DNA of 64,000 nucleotides from positions 725,880 through 789,879 of the forward strand of contig NZ_BMVK01000002.1 of NCBI RefSeq assembly GCF_014650675.1. The letters run 5' to 3'. The DNA is from Streptomyces anulatus (GTDB lineage Bacteria > Actinomycetota > Actinomycetes > Streptomycetales > Streptomycetaceae). A model generated the notes under the pieces. The model saw only the letters and a list, made by a program, of their open reading frames with translations. It was not told the origin of the DNA and ran no database searches. Numbering within the stretch: the stretch's first letter is position 1; each line of letters begins with the position of its first letter. Shown piece after piece: positions 43,583 through 52,623 of the stretch. The translations under genes were made by a program, and so were the position numbers.

Positions 43583-44443
43583 ATGACTGACTGGCTGATC
43601 TTCGTGGGCTTCCTGATGATCGCGTCGGCGGCCTGGCGGTTGGACGTCAGGGCGGCCAGGGCTGCCGTGGAGGCCCGGCTCGAGGCGTTCAAGGCCGACG
43701 AGCGGCGCGATGCCGGTGTCGAGCCGGATGCCGTGCGGCAGCTCGATCCGATGACTCTGAGTCGGCTAGACGGGAAAAGCTCACCGAAACTCCGGGCGGT
43801 GGCCAGGCTTGTGGCCGAAGGGGCGTTGCACCGGTCGTCGGCCGATGCCGTGAGCCCTGAGCGGTGGCGTGCCGGTGGTCCCCTGCCCAAGGGGCTGGAC
43901 GAGTACGAACGTGAGCTGCTGGAAGCGTCCGGTGGTGAGCACGGGTGTTACTTGTACGACCTGCCGGACGGGCCCCACCTCCAGGCCGGCGTCGTGACGT
44001 GGATGCTCGACGAAGGCTATGTGCGGGAGCCGGGGCAACCCCTTCCGGATGTGCGGCGACGCAGGGGGTGGTGGTCGACGGCGGCCGCGGCGGCGGCTGT
44101 GGGGGTGGCCGTCGTACTGGCGCTGGACCACGCGTGGGTCCGGGCCGGCCTGGTGTTGGTCTTCGGTCTGGTGTCGCTGGGCGTGGCATCGGATTCGGGA
44201 GCGGTGCACGCGCCGACGCTGCCCGTTGCGACCGGCAAGGGTGAACTCGCCCTGCGACTCGCGCGTGAGCACCACGCGGAGCTGGACCCGAGGGCGCGGA
44301 ATGCCTCGAAAGCGTACGACCCGGCCACAGTGCCCATGGCGGTCGCTCTCTTCGGCTGGCCGGTGGTCAATCACATCGACAAGAGGATCTTGGACGACTT
44401 GCGAAAGCTGGACTACTACACCGACACCCCTGGTGCCTTCTGA
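43583..44443 (+). CDS. Integral membrane protein of unknown function
   Basis: A 286-residue protein with one N-terminal helix (residues 3-20) and two adjacent helices at about residues 170-215. The intervening cytoplasmic part contains KLRAVARLVAEGALHRSS and GPLPKGLDEYERELLEASGG. This loosely resembles the TIGR04222 group of Streptomyces membrane proteins, but I cannot confirm the assignment. The start at ATG 43583 has only GGTGG ahead. It precedes a Flp-like fusion gene by 238 bp on the same strand. Confidence 0.72.
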   Translation: MTDWLIFVGFLMIASAAWRLDVRAARAAVEARLEAFKADERRDAGVEPDAVRQLDPMTLSRLDGKSSPKLRAVARLVAEGALHRSSADAVSPERWRAGGPLPKGLDEYERELLEASGGEHGCYLYDLPDGPHLQAGVVTWMLDEGYVREPGQPLPDVRRRRGWWSTAAAAAAVGVAVVLALDHAWVRAGLVLVFGLVSLGVASDSGAVHAPTLPVATGKGELALRLAREHHAELDPRARNASKAYDPATVPMAVALFGWPVVNHIDKRILDDLRKLDYYTDTPGAF

Positions 44444-44681
44444 GCGCCTGTTCACTCAGCGCCTTCGGAAGACGGGCGTCCCGGCGTGACCGAGGGCGCC
44501 GCGCCCTCGCCGTGACCGTGGGCCCGGGAACCGTCCGACGGTCGGCGTCCCGGGGTCGCGAAGCCCGTGTCTGGGCCCGCCGACGGGCCCGCAGGCCCTG
44601 TGCCCGGGCCCCGGGCCGTCGCTACCGTCGATGCCCGGCGGGCGTGTGCCCGGCCGTACGGCGGCGAGGATGAGGTGACGC

Positions 44682-46298
44682 GTGAAACGCAGCGACCGGA
44701 TACGCCTGGGTGTGCGCGCGAGCACCGGGCAGACCGCCATCGAGTACCTGGCGCTGCTCGCCGTGGTGCTCGCCGTGGTCGGTGGGATCGTCGCGACCGG
44801 CATCGGCGGCTCGCTGTCCCGATCCGCCCAGGAGCAGGTCTGCCGCATCGGCCCTGCGGGATTCGTGGGCGTCGACTGCTCCGATGACAACGATGTCGAA
44901 ACCGTGCGGGCGGCGGGGCCGGACACCTCCGAATCCGCCGCGCCTGTCGACGACGGCGCCGGCGAACCCCTCGGAGTGACGCTCGACGAACCGGTCCGCA
45001 GGTCCGTGGAACTGCCTCCCGGCAGCGAGCCGAACGCCCTGCCGGACCTGTGCTTCGAGCCCCGGGAGTCGAATTCCTCGGTGAAGGTGCCGGGCAGCGG
45101 CGTGCTCGGCAACACAGCGGCCTGGGGCTACTCCTGGCTGGTCAACCTCGTCATCGACAAGATCGACAACGAGAAGAACAAGGAGAAGCGGGTCAAGCTG
45201 GCGCTCGACGACCTCGCCTACTGCCTGCCGGACTACAACATCGTCATCGCGCAGCCCCACGAGGGAAATCTCCAGGAGATGGACGGCACCGCACTGATCG
45301 AGACCGTGCGGATCAGCGGCACGACCTACCGCGTCTACGCCTTCAGGACCGGGAAGTTCACCTGGGCCGAGGACGCCGACCTCGGGTGGAAGAACCGGGC
45401 GTTCCACGGAGTGTTCGACGTCAGCGAGGACCGCCGCACCGTCACGTTCCAGGAGCCGCCCGAGCCGAAGCGGAAGGAGGGCTGGAAGCCGGGCGACGAG
45501 GGCTGCCAGGTCGAGGGCCGGAAGCCGCCCGACCGCAGCCGGTACTACAACACGTACTCGCCGCTGGACGACGAGGGATCAACCCAGGCGGTACGCATGC
45601 TGGTGAACGACATGCGCCGCTGCTACCCGGACTACAACGTCGTCGCGATGCACTCCGAGCAGGACTCGCACTGGGTCGAGGAGCCTGACTCCTTCGTGCA
45701 CCAGGGCCGGTACCGGCTGAACTCCAGCGAGCACCACGAGGACGAGGAGGGCGACGACATCGCCTCGGGCCGGGCCGTGTTCGACGTCCACGTCTTCGGC
45801 AAGGGCACGTTCAGGAACGACGGCGACGGTGGTTACACCAACTGGGCCATGTACGGGAACTTCGAGCGTGACGGCATGGAGGCGGCCTTCGACCGGCCCG
45901 CCCCCGCCGACCTGGACGCGGACTCCACGCCCACCGGATCCGGCACCGTCCATTTCGACGACGGGACACCGAAGTACACCGGTGGCGGCCCGTATCCCGG
46001 CACCGACTACTCCGGCGAGGTGCCCGGCGACAAGGCCGAGCTGACGCACTCGCTCCTCGACGCGTACGGCCGCAGCTTCCCCGGCAAGAACATCATCACC
46101 GCCAAGTCGTTCGACGACCTCTCCTTCTCCGGAGTCTCCGGCCTGGAGCACCTCGCGGTGGTGGACGGGGTCGACGTGTTCGCCGTCGACAGCGGGACGA
46201 TCACCAATCGGGGCGACGGCGGCTGGAAGAACTGGGGCTTCGCCGGTGACTTCGACTACACGGAGGACGCGAAGGCGGTGACCTTCAGCCATCGGTGA
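44682..46298 (+). CDS. Flp-pilin N-terminus fused to a large ectodomain with three repeats
   Basis: A 538-residue protein starting at GTG 44682 after GAGGTGA. Residues 16-45 are a textbook Flp prepilin signal: Gly16, then QTAIEYL with Glu at +5, Tyr at +6, and a hydrophobic helix ending GIGG, closely like the small Flp pilin at 1068-1298. Instead of stopping near residue 60-75 it carries about 490 further residues. These hold three related modules (about 170-258, 300-406 and 452-538). Each has a Leu/helical start, a [Y/F]-P-x-[Y/K]-N-[I/V]-[V/I] strand, an F-x-x-G-x-[F/I] strand, a D/N-G-G-[W/Y]-x-N-[W/R]-x-F/M-G-x-F turn and a final VTF-like strand. Predicted to be cleaved, exported and displayed in or on the Tad fibre. 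Family not recognised. Confidence 0.85.
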   Translation: MKRSDRIRLGVRASTGQTAIEYLALLAVVLAVVGGIVATGIGGSLSRSAQEQVCRIGPAGFVGVDCSDDNDVETVRAAGPDTSESAAPVDDGAGEPLGVTLDEPVRRSVELPPGSEPNALPDLCFEPRESNSSVKVPGSGVLGNTAAWGYSWLVNLVIDKIDNEKNKEKRVKLALDDLAYCLPDYNIVIAQPHEGNLQEMDGTALIETVRISGTTYRVYAFRTGKFTWAEDADLGWKNRAFHGVFDVSEDRRTVTFQEPPEPKRKEGWKPGDEGCQVEGRKPPDRSRYYNTYSPLDDEGSTQAVRMLVNDMRRCYPDYNVVAMHSEQDSHWVEEPDSFVHQGRYRLNSSEHHEDEEGDDIASGRAVFDVHVFGKGTFRNDGDGGYTNWAMYGNFERDGMEAAFDRPAPADLDADSTPTGSGTVHFDDGTPKYTGGGPYPGTDYSGEVPGDKAELTHSLLDAYGRSFPGKNIITAKSFDDLSFSGVSGLEHLAVVDGVDVFAVDSGTITNRGDGGWKNWGFAGDFDYTEDAKAVTFSHR

Positions 46299-46441
46299 CA
46301 GCTCGGCCCCTCCGCGAGGGAAACGCGGAGGTGGAGCGGGACGGGCGGTCAGGAACGCGGAGATTCACGGTGCTACCGTTCCGGCACACCGGCCCCACAC
46401 GGACTCCCCCGCTGCTCACCCTGACGAAAGGGCACAGGGTC

Positions 46442-47593
46442 ATGACCGTGCCGCCGCCTCCGCCGTCCTCCCCTGCCTCCGGGCCTCCCGCGCCTGACCT
46501 CGCCCCTGCGGTGGGCCCGTACGGCCCCGGGCAGCCCGCCCCGCAGCCGCCGCTCAGCGGGGTCGCCGTCGCCTCGCTCGTCCTGTCGCTGCTCGTCTGC
46601 CTCGCGCCGCTGGGGCTGGTCCTCGGGATCGTCGCGCTGGTGCGGATCCCCGGCAACGGCAAGCGCGGCAAGGGGCTGGCCGTTGCCGGGACGGCCGTCG
46701 GCGGGGCGGTGGTCGCGCTGGCCACCCTGCTGCTGGTGGTCGGCGGGGCACGGTTCGACGCCTGGACGGAGGAGGGCGGGGGCCTCCTCGGCTCCCGGGA
46801 CACGAAGGCGGGAACCCTGATCCACCTGAAGGCCGGGGACTGCTTCGCGCCGGCGGGCGGGCTGTTCTCCCCCCAAGAGGTCGAGCACGAACGGATGACG
46901 GACACGTCCGTCGAGATCGTGCCGTGCGACCGGCCTCATCCGGCCCAGGTCTACGGAACGTTCCGGCTGAAGGGTGACCACGCCATCTCCGACCCCGCGA
47001 CCGTCTCGGCGCAGGCTTTCGAGGGCTGCGTGCCGCTGCTCCACGACTTCGCACCGGACACCTGGGCCCTGCCGGACGTCGGGTTCTCCTCCTACTACCC
47101 GGAGTCGGTCAGCGGGACCGGCGGGGACCGGACCGTGCGGTGCTGGCTGGGCGCGGAGGACGGTCTGCCGGAGGTTTCCCTGCGGCAGGACCCGGGCGCG
47201 TGGGACGCCGGTCAGCGGGCGTACCTGAAGGCGATGCGGCCCTCCTCCGAAGCGTGGTTCAGCGCCTCCGGGAAGGTGGACACCGACCTGGCCGCGGCCA
47301 CCGCGTGGGCCGAGCGGATGGCGGAGGGCGGCGTCGAGTCGGCGAAGCTGCTGCGCGCGATCGACGGCCTCCCGGCGCGGGCACGCGGCCCGGTCACCGC
47401 GCTCGCGAACCGGCTCGACGCCCTGTCCGGCATCCACCGGTCCGCGTCAAGGGCCCCCACCCGGGCGGAGTTCGAGAAGCGCTGGGACATCGACGGCGAC
47501 GAGGACGCGTCCGGGGAGGAGTGGGAGGCCCGACTCGCTCTGGTGCTGCCGGTGGAGGACGAGGAGGCGGGCGGCGGCGAGCAGCAGGGGTGA
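46442..47593 (+). CDS. DUF4190 and septum-formation-domain membrane protein
   Basis: A 383-residue protein starting at ATG 46442. A Pro/Gly-rich cytoplasmic N-terminus leads to a DUF4190-type pair of membrane helices (VAVASLVLSLLVCLAPLGLVLGIVAL and a second to about residue 105). An exported septum-formation-like domain follows: HLKAGDCF, VPCDRPHPAQVYG, FEGC and RTVRCWL, with four cysteines likely paired. A helical Ala-rich C-terminus completes it. It lies between the pilin-fusion and NB-ARC genes on the same strand, but the gaps (143 and 156 bp) leave the operon question open. Function unknown. Confidence 0.82.
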   Translation: MTVPPPPPSSPASGPPAPDLAPAVGPYGPGQPAPQPPLSGVAVASLVLSLLVCLAPLGLVLGIVALVRIPGNGKRGKGLAVAGTAVGGAVVALATLLLVVGGARFDAWTEEGGGLLGSRDTKAGTLIHLKAGDCFAPAGGLFSPQEVEHERMTDTSVEIVPCDRPHPAQVYGTFRLKGDHAISDPATVSAQAFEGCVPLLHDFAPDTWALPDVGFSSYYPESVSGTGGDRTVRCWLGAEDGLPEVSLRQDPGAWDAGQRAYLKAMRPSSEAWFSASGKVDTDLAAATAWAERMAEGGVESAKLLRAIDGLPARARGPVTALANRLDALSGIHRSASRAPTRAEFEKRWDIDGDEDASGEEWEARLALVLPVEDEEAGGGEQQG

Positions 47594-47663
47594 GGCGCCG
47601 GCCCACGCCTTGACCCGCCCCTTGCCCGGCACCCCTCGCGCCGGAGCGCGCCACGCAGGACAC

Positions 47664-47705
47664 TTGACCCCGACGCTTGGTATCTGACGCTTGGTATCCG
47701 ACGCT
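47664..47705. promoter_or_regulatory. 14-bp tandem repeats in the promoter region of the NB-ARC/TPR gene
   Basis: GACGCTTGGTATC occurs at 47672-47684 and 47686-47698 with a partial third copy (GACGCT, 47700-47705); period 14 bp. TTGACC at 47664-47669 precedes the array. Flanking copies of CCGGAGCGCG (47641 and 47720) add further symmetry. This looks like a multi-site operator, by position 45-80 bp ahead of the start codon. Confidence 0.5.
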
Positions 47706-47749
47706 CCGGAACCCGAGGTCCGGAGCGCGGCACTCGGAGGGGGACGCAT

Positions 47750-50700
47750 ATGCGGGACAGCCATCGGGCGGAAGCCGAGAGGCTGTTGGTGCGCGCCGTG
47801 GAGGAGGAGACGCGGCGCACCGGCGGACGGACGGATGCCGGTGCGCTGATGTCGCGGGCGCGGGCCGCGCTCGACACCATGGCCGCCAACGCGGGCGAGG
47901 AGTACGCCGCGTACACCCAGGCACTGGACTCCGTGGCGGCGGGAGAGCGCCCGCTCTCGGAGCGCTTCAGCAGAGCGACTCTCGGAACCCCCCTGCTGGT
48001 GACGGGGGTTGCCGCGGCAGCCGCGTTCGGCGCGGATCTGGCACTCGGCGCGAACACCGGCCTGGCGCTCGGCGCGGGCGCGGCCGTCGCGGTGGCCGGC
48101 ACGGCGACGACCGTGGCGAAGGCGACCGCCTCGCACTGGCCCGCCGCCCACCGCCGCGCCGGGGCGGCCGGACAGCCGGGTGGGGCCGAGCAGTTGCGGC
48201 TCCAGTGGCTGACCGCCCTGGAGGTACGGGGCATCCGCCCGTACCTGGACCAGCAGCGCATGCTGACGCCCACCGCGCGCGCCCCGAAGAAGCAAACCGC
48301 CCCGGTGGGGCGCCAGTTGCGCGGCGGGGACCGCAGCGCGGCGGCCCGCACCCGGGTGGTGCTGGAGCAGTCCTTCGGGCATCTCCCGCAGGCGGACGGG
48401 CCGTTCACCGGGCGGCGGGCCGAGCTGGCGCAGATCGCCCAGTGGGTGCACGCGGCCCGCGCCTCCACGCAGACCCGGCCGACGGTCGTCGTGCTGCACG
48501 GTGAGCCGGGGGCGGGGCGTACGGCGCTCGCGGTGCGGGCCGCCCATGCGCTCAAGGACCAGTTCCGGGGCGCGTGCGTGGTCGATCTGCGCGGCGAGGT
48601 GGCCGGGGAGAGCCCGCTGCCGACCCGGGACGCCCTGCTGCACCTGCTGAACCGGCTGGGCGCACCGCGCGAGCAGTTGCTGTTCCGGGAAGGCGCTTCG
48701 GCCGAGCAGCAGGTGCGGCGGCTCGGCGAGCTGTACCACCAGCACCTCACGGGGACGCCGGTCACGATCGTGCTCGACGACGCGACGGACGCCGGGCAGG
48801 TGCGCACCCTGGTGCCGGAGCGCTCGGACAGTCTGGTGATCGTCACCGCCCGGGAACCGCTGGAGCTGCCCGGGGACCTACCGGCCTGGGTGCACCACCT
48901 GCCGGTCGGCCCGCTGGACGCGGCGGGCGCGGAGGAGCTGCTGCGCGAGGTCGCCGAGGAAGAGGAGGCCGGGCCGTACGACTACCCGTCCACGGACGCC
49001 GTCGTGGAGCTGTGCGGCGGGCTGCCGCTGGCGCTGCGGGTGGCCGGTTCCGCGCTGGGGGCGCGCAGTCGGCACACGCTGGCGGAGGACCTGGGGGCGT
49101 ACGGGCCCGTGGACCCGGTGGAGCGGGCGCTCTGGCTGCGCTACACCGACCAGGGCGAGCAGGCCCGGCGGCTGCTGCGGCGGCTCGCGCTGGCGGGCCG
49201 GGCGAGCCTGGGCGCGGCGGCGGCGGCGTCGCTGCTGGCGGCGGACGAGCAGGAGGCGGAGCGGCTGCTGACCGTGCTGGCGCGGGCCGGGCTGCTCACC
49301 CGCGTACGGGGATCGCGCTACCGGCTGCACGACCTGGTGCGGGCCTTCGCGCTGGCCCGGCTGCTGGACGAGGAGGAGCCGGCCGAGCGGACGGCGGCGC
49401 AGGAGCGGCTGCTGACGAACTACGCGGAGCTGGCCGACGCGGTGATCCGGATGGTCGACGGGAAGATGTCGACGCGGGCCGGACAGTTCGGCTCCCACGG
49501 CTTCGGTTCGCTGGACTCGGCGCTGCGCTGGCTGGACGACGAGTCGAGCTTCATCACGTCGGCGCTGCGGCACGCGGAGGGCGTCGACCAGGGCACGGTG
49601 CTGCATCTGCTGGGCGCCCTGTGCGACTACTGCCTGCTGCGCGGCGACCTGTACCGCCTGGGCGAGATCAGCGAGCTGACGCAGGCGGTGGACCAGGGGC
49701 TGCTGGAGCGCTCGGTGCAGTGGCGTACGGGTATCGCGGCCCGGCAGCTCGGCGAGCTGGACAAGGCCCGCACCACGCTGTCCTCCGTCGTCGGCCTCTA
49801 CCACGAGGCGCAGAACGACGCGGGCGAGGCGCTGGCGCTGTGCTCGCTCGGGATCACCCTGCACCACCAGGGCAATCTGACCGAGGCGGCGGCCCGGCTG
49901 GGCGAGGCGCTGGCGCTCCAGTCGTCCGAGGCGCAGGCCGAGGACCGGGCCTGGACCCTGCACGCCCTGGCCGCCGTGGAGCGCGACCGGGGCGATCTGG
50001 CGCGGGCGCTGTCGCTGCTGGCCGACGCGCTGCGGCTGCACCGGGAGGGCGAGTCGCTGCACGGTGAGGCCTGGACCCAGTTCCAGCTGGGGCAGGTGCG
50101 GCTGCGGACGGGCGAGGTCGCCCCGGCCGAGGAGGCGCTGAACACCGCCCTGGAGCTGTACGGGCGCACCCGCGACGGACGCGGCGAGGCGTGGGCGCTC
50201 ACCCAGCTGGCCCGGGCCCGGCTGCTGGACGGCGATCCGGCGGCCGCCCTGGAGCAGTTGCGCGAGGCGCTGGACCGGCACCGGGACAACGAGGACGCGC
50301 GGGGCGAGGCGTGGACCCTGTACTACCTGGGGCAGGCGCTGGAGGAGGAGGGGGACACCGATCAGGCGGTGCGTGAGCTGGAGCGGTCCCGCACGATGTT
50401 CTCGCGGATGCGGGACGTGTACGGGCTGGCCTGCGCCCGGCACCATTCGGGCCGGGTGACCCGGGACCAGCGGGCCGCGCAGACGGGCAACCTGCGCAAT
50501 TCAGGGTTCGCCCGGCAGTTGCTGATGGACGCGCGGGCCGACTTCCGGCGGATCAAGGTGCCGTACGGGGAGGCGTGGGCGTGCGTGGAGCTGGCGTTGA
50601 TCGACGCGGGCAACGGGCGGGCGCCGCAGGCGCTGGAGCTGTGCGGGGAGGCGGCGGAGCTGTTCGCCTCGTACGGGGACGCGCGGGGCGGCGACTGGGC

Positions 50701-50971
50701 CCGGTTCCTGCGGTGCACGCTGCTGCCGTACGCCTCGCCCGGGGGCATCGAGGTGGGCACGGTGGTGGCGCAGCAGGAGCTGGCCGAGCTGATCGGGGCC
50801 CGGCATCCGGCGCGGGACGGCAAGCTGGAGCAGTCGGCGGCGGCGTTCGCGGTGGCCCTGGAGCGGGGCGTGGACCTGGAGGACGGCTGGCAGGCGTGGC
50901 GGCTCGGGCTCACCCCGACCCGCGCCGCCGGCCAGATCATGGGCGTCACGGCGGAGCCGGCCCGGCCGTGA
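47750..50971 (+). CDS. Large NB-ARC (STAND) ATPase with TPR repeats and an altered P-loop
   Basis: A 1073-residue protein. Residues 1-75 are helical. A hydrophobic Ala/Gly-rich region (about 77-122) could form two membrane helices. The NB-ARC domain has FTGRRAELAQI, P-loop GEPGAGRT (251-258), Walker B VTIVLDDA and GGLPLALRVAGSAL. The usual GKT lysine is Arg, which normally weakens or abolishes ATP hydrolysis. A winged-helix follows. At least five TPRs span about 650-870 (e.g. GEALALCSLGITLHHQGNLTEAAARL), and a C-terminal helical region ends the protein. Homologues are signalling or regulatory STAND proteins. A 14-bp repeat array lies just upstream and a minisatellite just downstream. Confidence 0.85.
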   Translation: MRDSHRAEAERLLVRAVEEETRRTGGRTDAGALMSRARAALDTMAANAGEEYAAYTQALDSVAAGERPLSERFSRATLGTPLLVTGVAAAAAFGADLALGANTGLALGAGAAVAVAGTATTVAKATASHWPAAHRRAGAAGQPGGAEQLRLQWLTALEVRGIRPYLDQQRMLTPTARAPKKQTAPVGRQLRGGDRSAAARTRVVLEQSFGHLPQADGPFTGRRAELAQIAQWVHAARASTQTRPTVVVLHGEPGAGRTALAVRAAHALKDQFRGACVVDLRGEVAGESPLPTRDALLHLLNRLGAPREQLLFREGASAEQQVRRLGELYHQHLTGTPVTIVLDDATDAGQVRTLVPERSDSLVIVTAREPLELPGDLPAWVHHLPVGPLDAAGAEELLREVAEEEEAGPYDYPSTDAVVELCGGLPLALRVAGSALGARSRHTLAEDLGAYGPVDPVERALWLRYTDQGEQARRLLRRLALAGRASLGAAAAASLLAADEQEAERLLTVLARAGLLTRVRGSRYRLHDLVRAFALARLLDEEEPAERTAAQERLLTNYAELADAVIRMVDGKMSTRAGQFGSHGFGSLDSALRWLDDESSFITSALRHAEGVDQGTVLHLLGALCDYCLLRGDLYRLGEISELTQAVDQGLLERSVQWRTGIAARQLGELDKARTTLSSVVGLYHEAQNDAGEALALCSLGITLHHQGNLTEAAARLGEALALQSSEAQAEDRAWTLHALAAVERDRGDLARALSLLADALRLHREGESLHGEAWTQFQLGQVRLRTGEVAPAEEALNTALELYGRTRDGRGEAWALTQLARARLLDGDPAAALEQLREALDRHRDNEDARGEAWTLYYLGQALEEEGDTDQAVRELERSRTMFSRMRDVYGLACARHHSGRVTRDQRAAQTGNLRNSGFARQLLMDARADFRRIKVPYGEAWACVELALIDAGNGRAPQALELCGEAAELFASYGDARGGDWARFLRCTLLPYASPGGIEVGTVVAQQELAELIGARHPARDGKLEQSAAAFAVALERGVDLEDGWQAWRLGLTPTRAAGQIMGVTAEPARP

Positions 50972-50986
50972 CGGCACGTCCGTGAC

Positions 50987-51127
50987 GTCACGGCGCGGGC
51001 GTCACGGCGCGGGCGTCACGGCGCGGGCGTCACGGCGCGGGCGTCACGGCGCGGCCGTGGCTGGGCGGCCGTGGCTGGGCGGCCGTGGCTGGGCGGCCGT
51101 GCACGAACAACCGTGGCTGGCCCGGCC
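50987..51127. repeat. Compound 14-bp minisatellite
   Basis: Five copies of GTCACGGCGCGGGC (50987-51056, the last ending GGCC) are followed without a break by three copies of GTGGCTGGGCGGCC (51057-51098) and degenerate copies to about 51127. Both arrays have the same 14-bp period. The first copy overlaps the palindrome CCGTGACGTCACGG. The array fills most of the 315-bp gap between two convergent genes; the remainder, to 51286, is related GC-rich repetitive sequence without a gene. Confidence 0.85.
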
Positions 51128-51286
51128 GTGACCGGGCCCGCACGAACGGCCGTGGCCGGGCGCGGGCGTGCACGGACGGGCGTGCACGGACGGGCGTCGG
51201 GGACCGGCGCCCGTCCGGTCACCGGCTGACGGACGTCCGGCACCGGGGCCGGACGCCCTTCCCGCACGCGCGATGCCCGGCGCGGG

Positions 51287-51535
51287 TTACTTCCGGGGGG
51301 CGGCCGCCCCGTCGGCGACGGGCTCGGCCGCCACCGCGTCCGGGTCGGGCGCTTCCTCGAAGTTCACCCGGCCCATGTGGCGGTTCATCGACTTCATCAG
51401 GGCCCACACGCCGACGGCGAGCGCCGCGAAGACGAGGAAGCCGAGGACGCCGGGGGTGACCTTGTTCTTGTCGAGCTCTTCGGCGGCGAGCGGGACGAGG
51501 TGCGTCAGTGCCTGGGTCGCGTACATATCAGGCAT
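51287..51535 (-). CDS. Small single-span membrane protein downstream of mca
   Basis: An 82-residue protein with one membrane helix (VLGFLVFAALAVGVWALM) and an acidic, Ala/Pro-rich tail. Its ATG at 51535 overlaps the stop of mca by 8 bp; ATG 51526, just inside, is an alternative. Translational coupling to mca suggests the two are expressed together. Function is not known. Confidence 0.75.
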   Translation of the reverse strand: MPDMYATQALTHLVPLAAEELDKNKVTPGVLGFLVFAALAVGVWALMKSMNRHMGRVNFEEAPDPDAVAAEPVADGAAAPRK

Positions 51536-52409
51536 TGTCGCGGATGCCCGCGAAGAGGTCGCTCTCGGGGAGGGAGGTATCGACCAGAGACTTCGCCAGC
51601 TCGTACTCCTCGGTGGGCCAGACCTCGCGCTGAATGTCCATCGGGACGCGGAACCAGCCGCCCTCGGGGTCGATCTGCGTGGCGTGCGCGATGAGCGCCT
51701 TGTCGCGGATCTCGTAGAACTCGTCGCAGGGAACGTGCGTGGTCAGCGTGCGCTCCACGCGCTCGAACTCCTCCCAGCGCTCCAGCCACTCGCCGTACGG
51801 GGACTCCAGGCCCCGGGCGAGGAGCGCCTCGTGCAGGGCGACGGTGCGCGGCCGGTTGAAGCCCTGGTTGTAGTAGAGCTTCCGCGGCGTCCAGACCGGG
51901 CCGAACTCGTCCTCCGGGAACCGCTCCGCGTCGGCCGCACCGTCGAACGCGATCATCGAGATCGTGTGCGTCATGATGTGGTCGGGGTGCGGGTAGCCGC
52001 CGTTCTCGTCGTACGTGGTGATGACCTGCGGCCGGAACGCGCGGATCTTCGCCACCAGGCGCCCCGCGGCGACCTCGGGGTCCTCCAGGGCGAAGCAGCC
52101 CTCGGGCAGCGGCGGCAGCGGGTCGCCCTCGGGGAGCCCCGAGTCGACGAAGCCGAGCCACTCCTGCTGGACGCCCAGGATCTCCCTGGCCTCGTCCATC
52201 TCCTTCTTGCGCACCTCGTGGATGTTCTTCTCGATGTACGCGTCGCCCTGGAGCTTCGGGTTGAGGATGGAGCCGCGCTCGCCTCCCGTGCAGGTCACGA
52301 CCAGCACGTCCACCCCCTCGGACACGTACTTGGCCATGGTGGCCGCGCCCTTGCTCGACTCGTCGTCGGGGTGGGCGTGAACGGCCATCAGTCGCAGCTG
52401 CTCAGTCAA
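51528..52409 (-). CDS. mca: Mycothiol S-conjugate amidase
   Basis: A 293-residue zinc amidase that cleaves mycothiol S-conjugates into mercapturic acids and glucosaminyl-inositol during detoxification. The N-terminal zinc motif AVHAHPDDESSKGA (His13, Asp16) and the second site GGYPHPDHIMTH are intact. The start is taken as TTG 52409, which gives the MTEQLRLMAVHAHPDDE beginning and 293-residue length I recall for Streptomyces Mca. An ATG at 52427 is six codons upstream; GAGGA lies between the two and would serve the TTG. Presence of mca confirms a mycothiol-producing actinomycete. Confidence 0.94.
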   Translation of the reverse strand: MTEQLRLMAVHAHPDDESSKGAATMAKYVSEGVDVLVVTCTGGERGSILNPKLQGDAYIEKNIHEVRKKEMDEAREILGVQQEWLGFVDSGLPEGDPLPPLPEGCFALEDPEVAAGRLVAKIRAFRPQVITTYDENGGYPHPDHIMTHTISMIAFDGAADAERFPEDEFGPVWTPRKLYYNQGFNRPRTVALHEALLARGLESPYGEWLERWEEFERVERTLTTHVPCDEFYEIRDKALIAHATQIDPEGGWFRVPMDIQREVWPTEEYELAKSLVDTSLPESDLFAGIRDNA

Positions 52410-52564
52410 AGCTCGATCCTCAGTCATTGGTCGCTCTGGTCGATCATGGGTCGGTCAGGCCGGTCCGGGTCGCTGTCGGAGCCGGTCCGGGTCTCTGTCT
52501 CAAGAGGTGCCGCGCCCGCGCGGCATCGATGTGGGGCGCGGTCGGGCGCCGGGCGGGCGGCTTC

Positions 52565-52570
52565 TATAGT
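52565..52570 (+). promoter_or_regulatory. -10-like element upstream of the DUF4307 gene
   Basis: TATAGT lies 53 bp before the DUF4307 start in an otherwise very GC-rich leader. No clear -35 is seen 17-18 bp upstream. Confidence 0.4.
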
Positions 52571-52623
52571 GACTGAACGAGGGGCCGGAAAATTCCTCGA
52601 TGCCCGGTCCGGAGGGAACGATC

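Noticed and set aside
50987..51127. Possible CRISPR array
   Set aside because: Units are 14 bp, directly abutting and without unique spacers; no cas genes nearby. It is a minisatellite.
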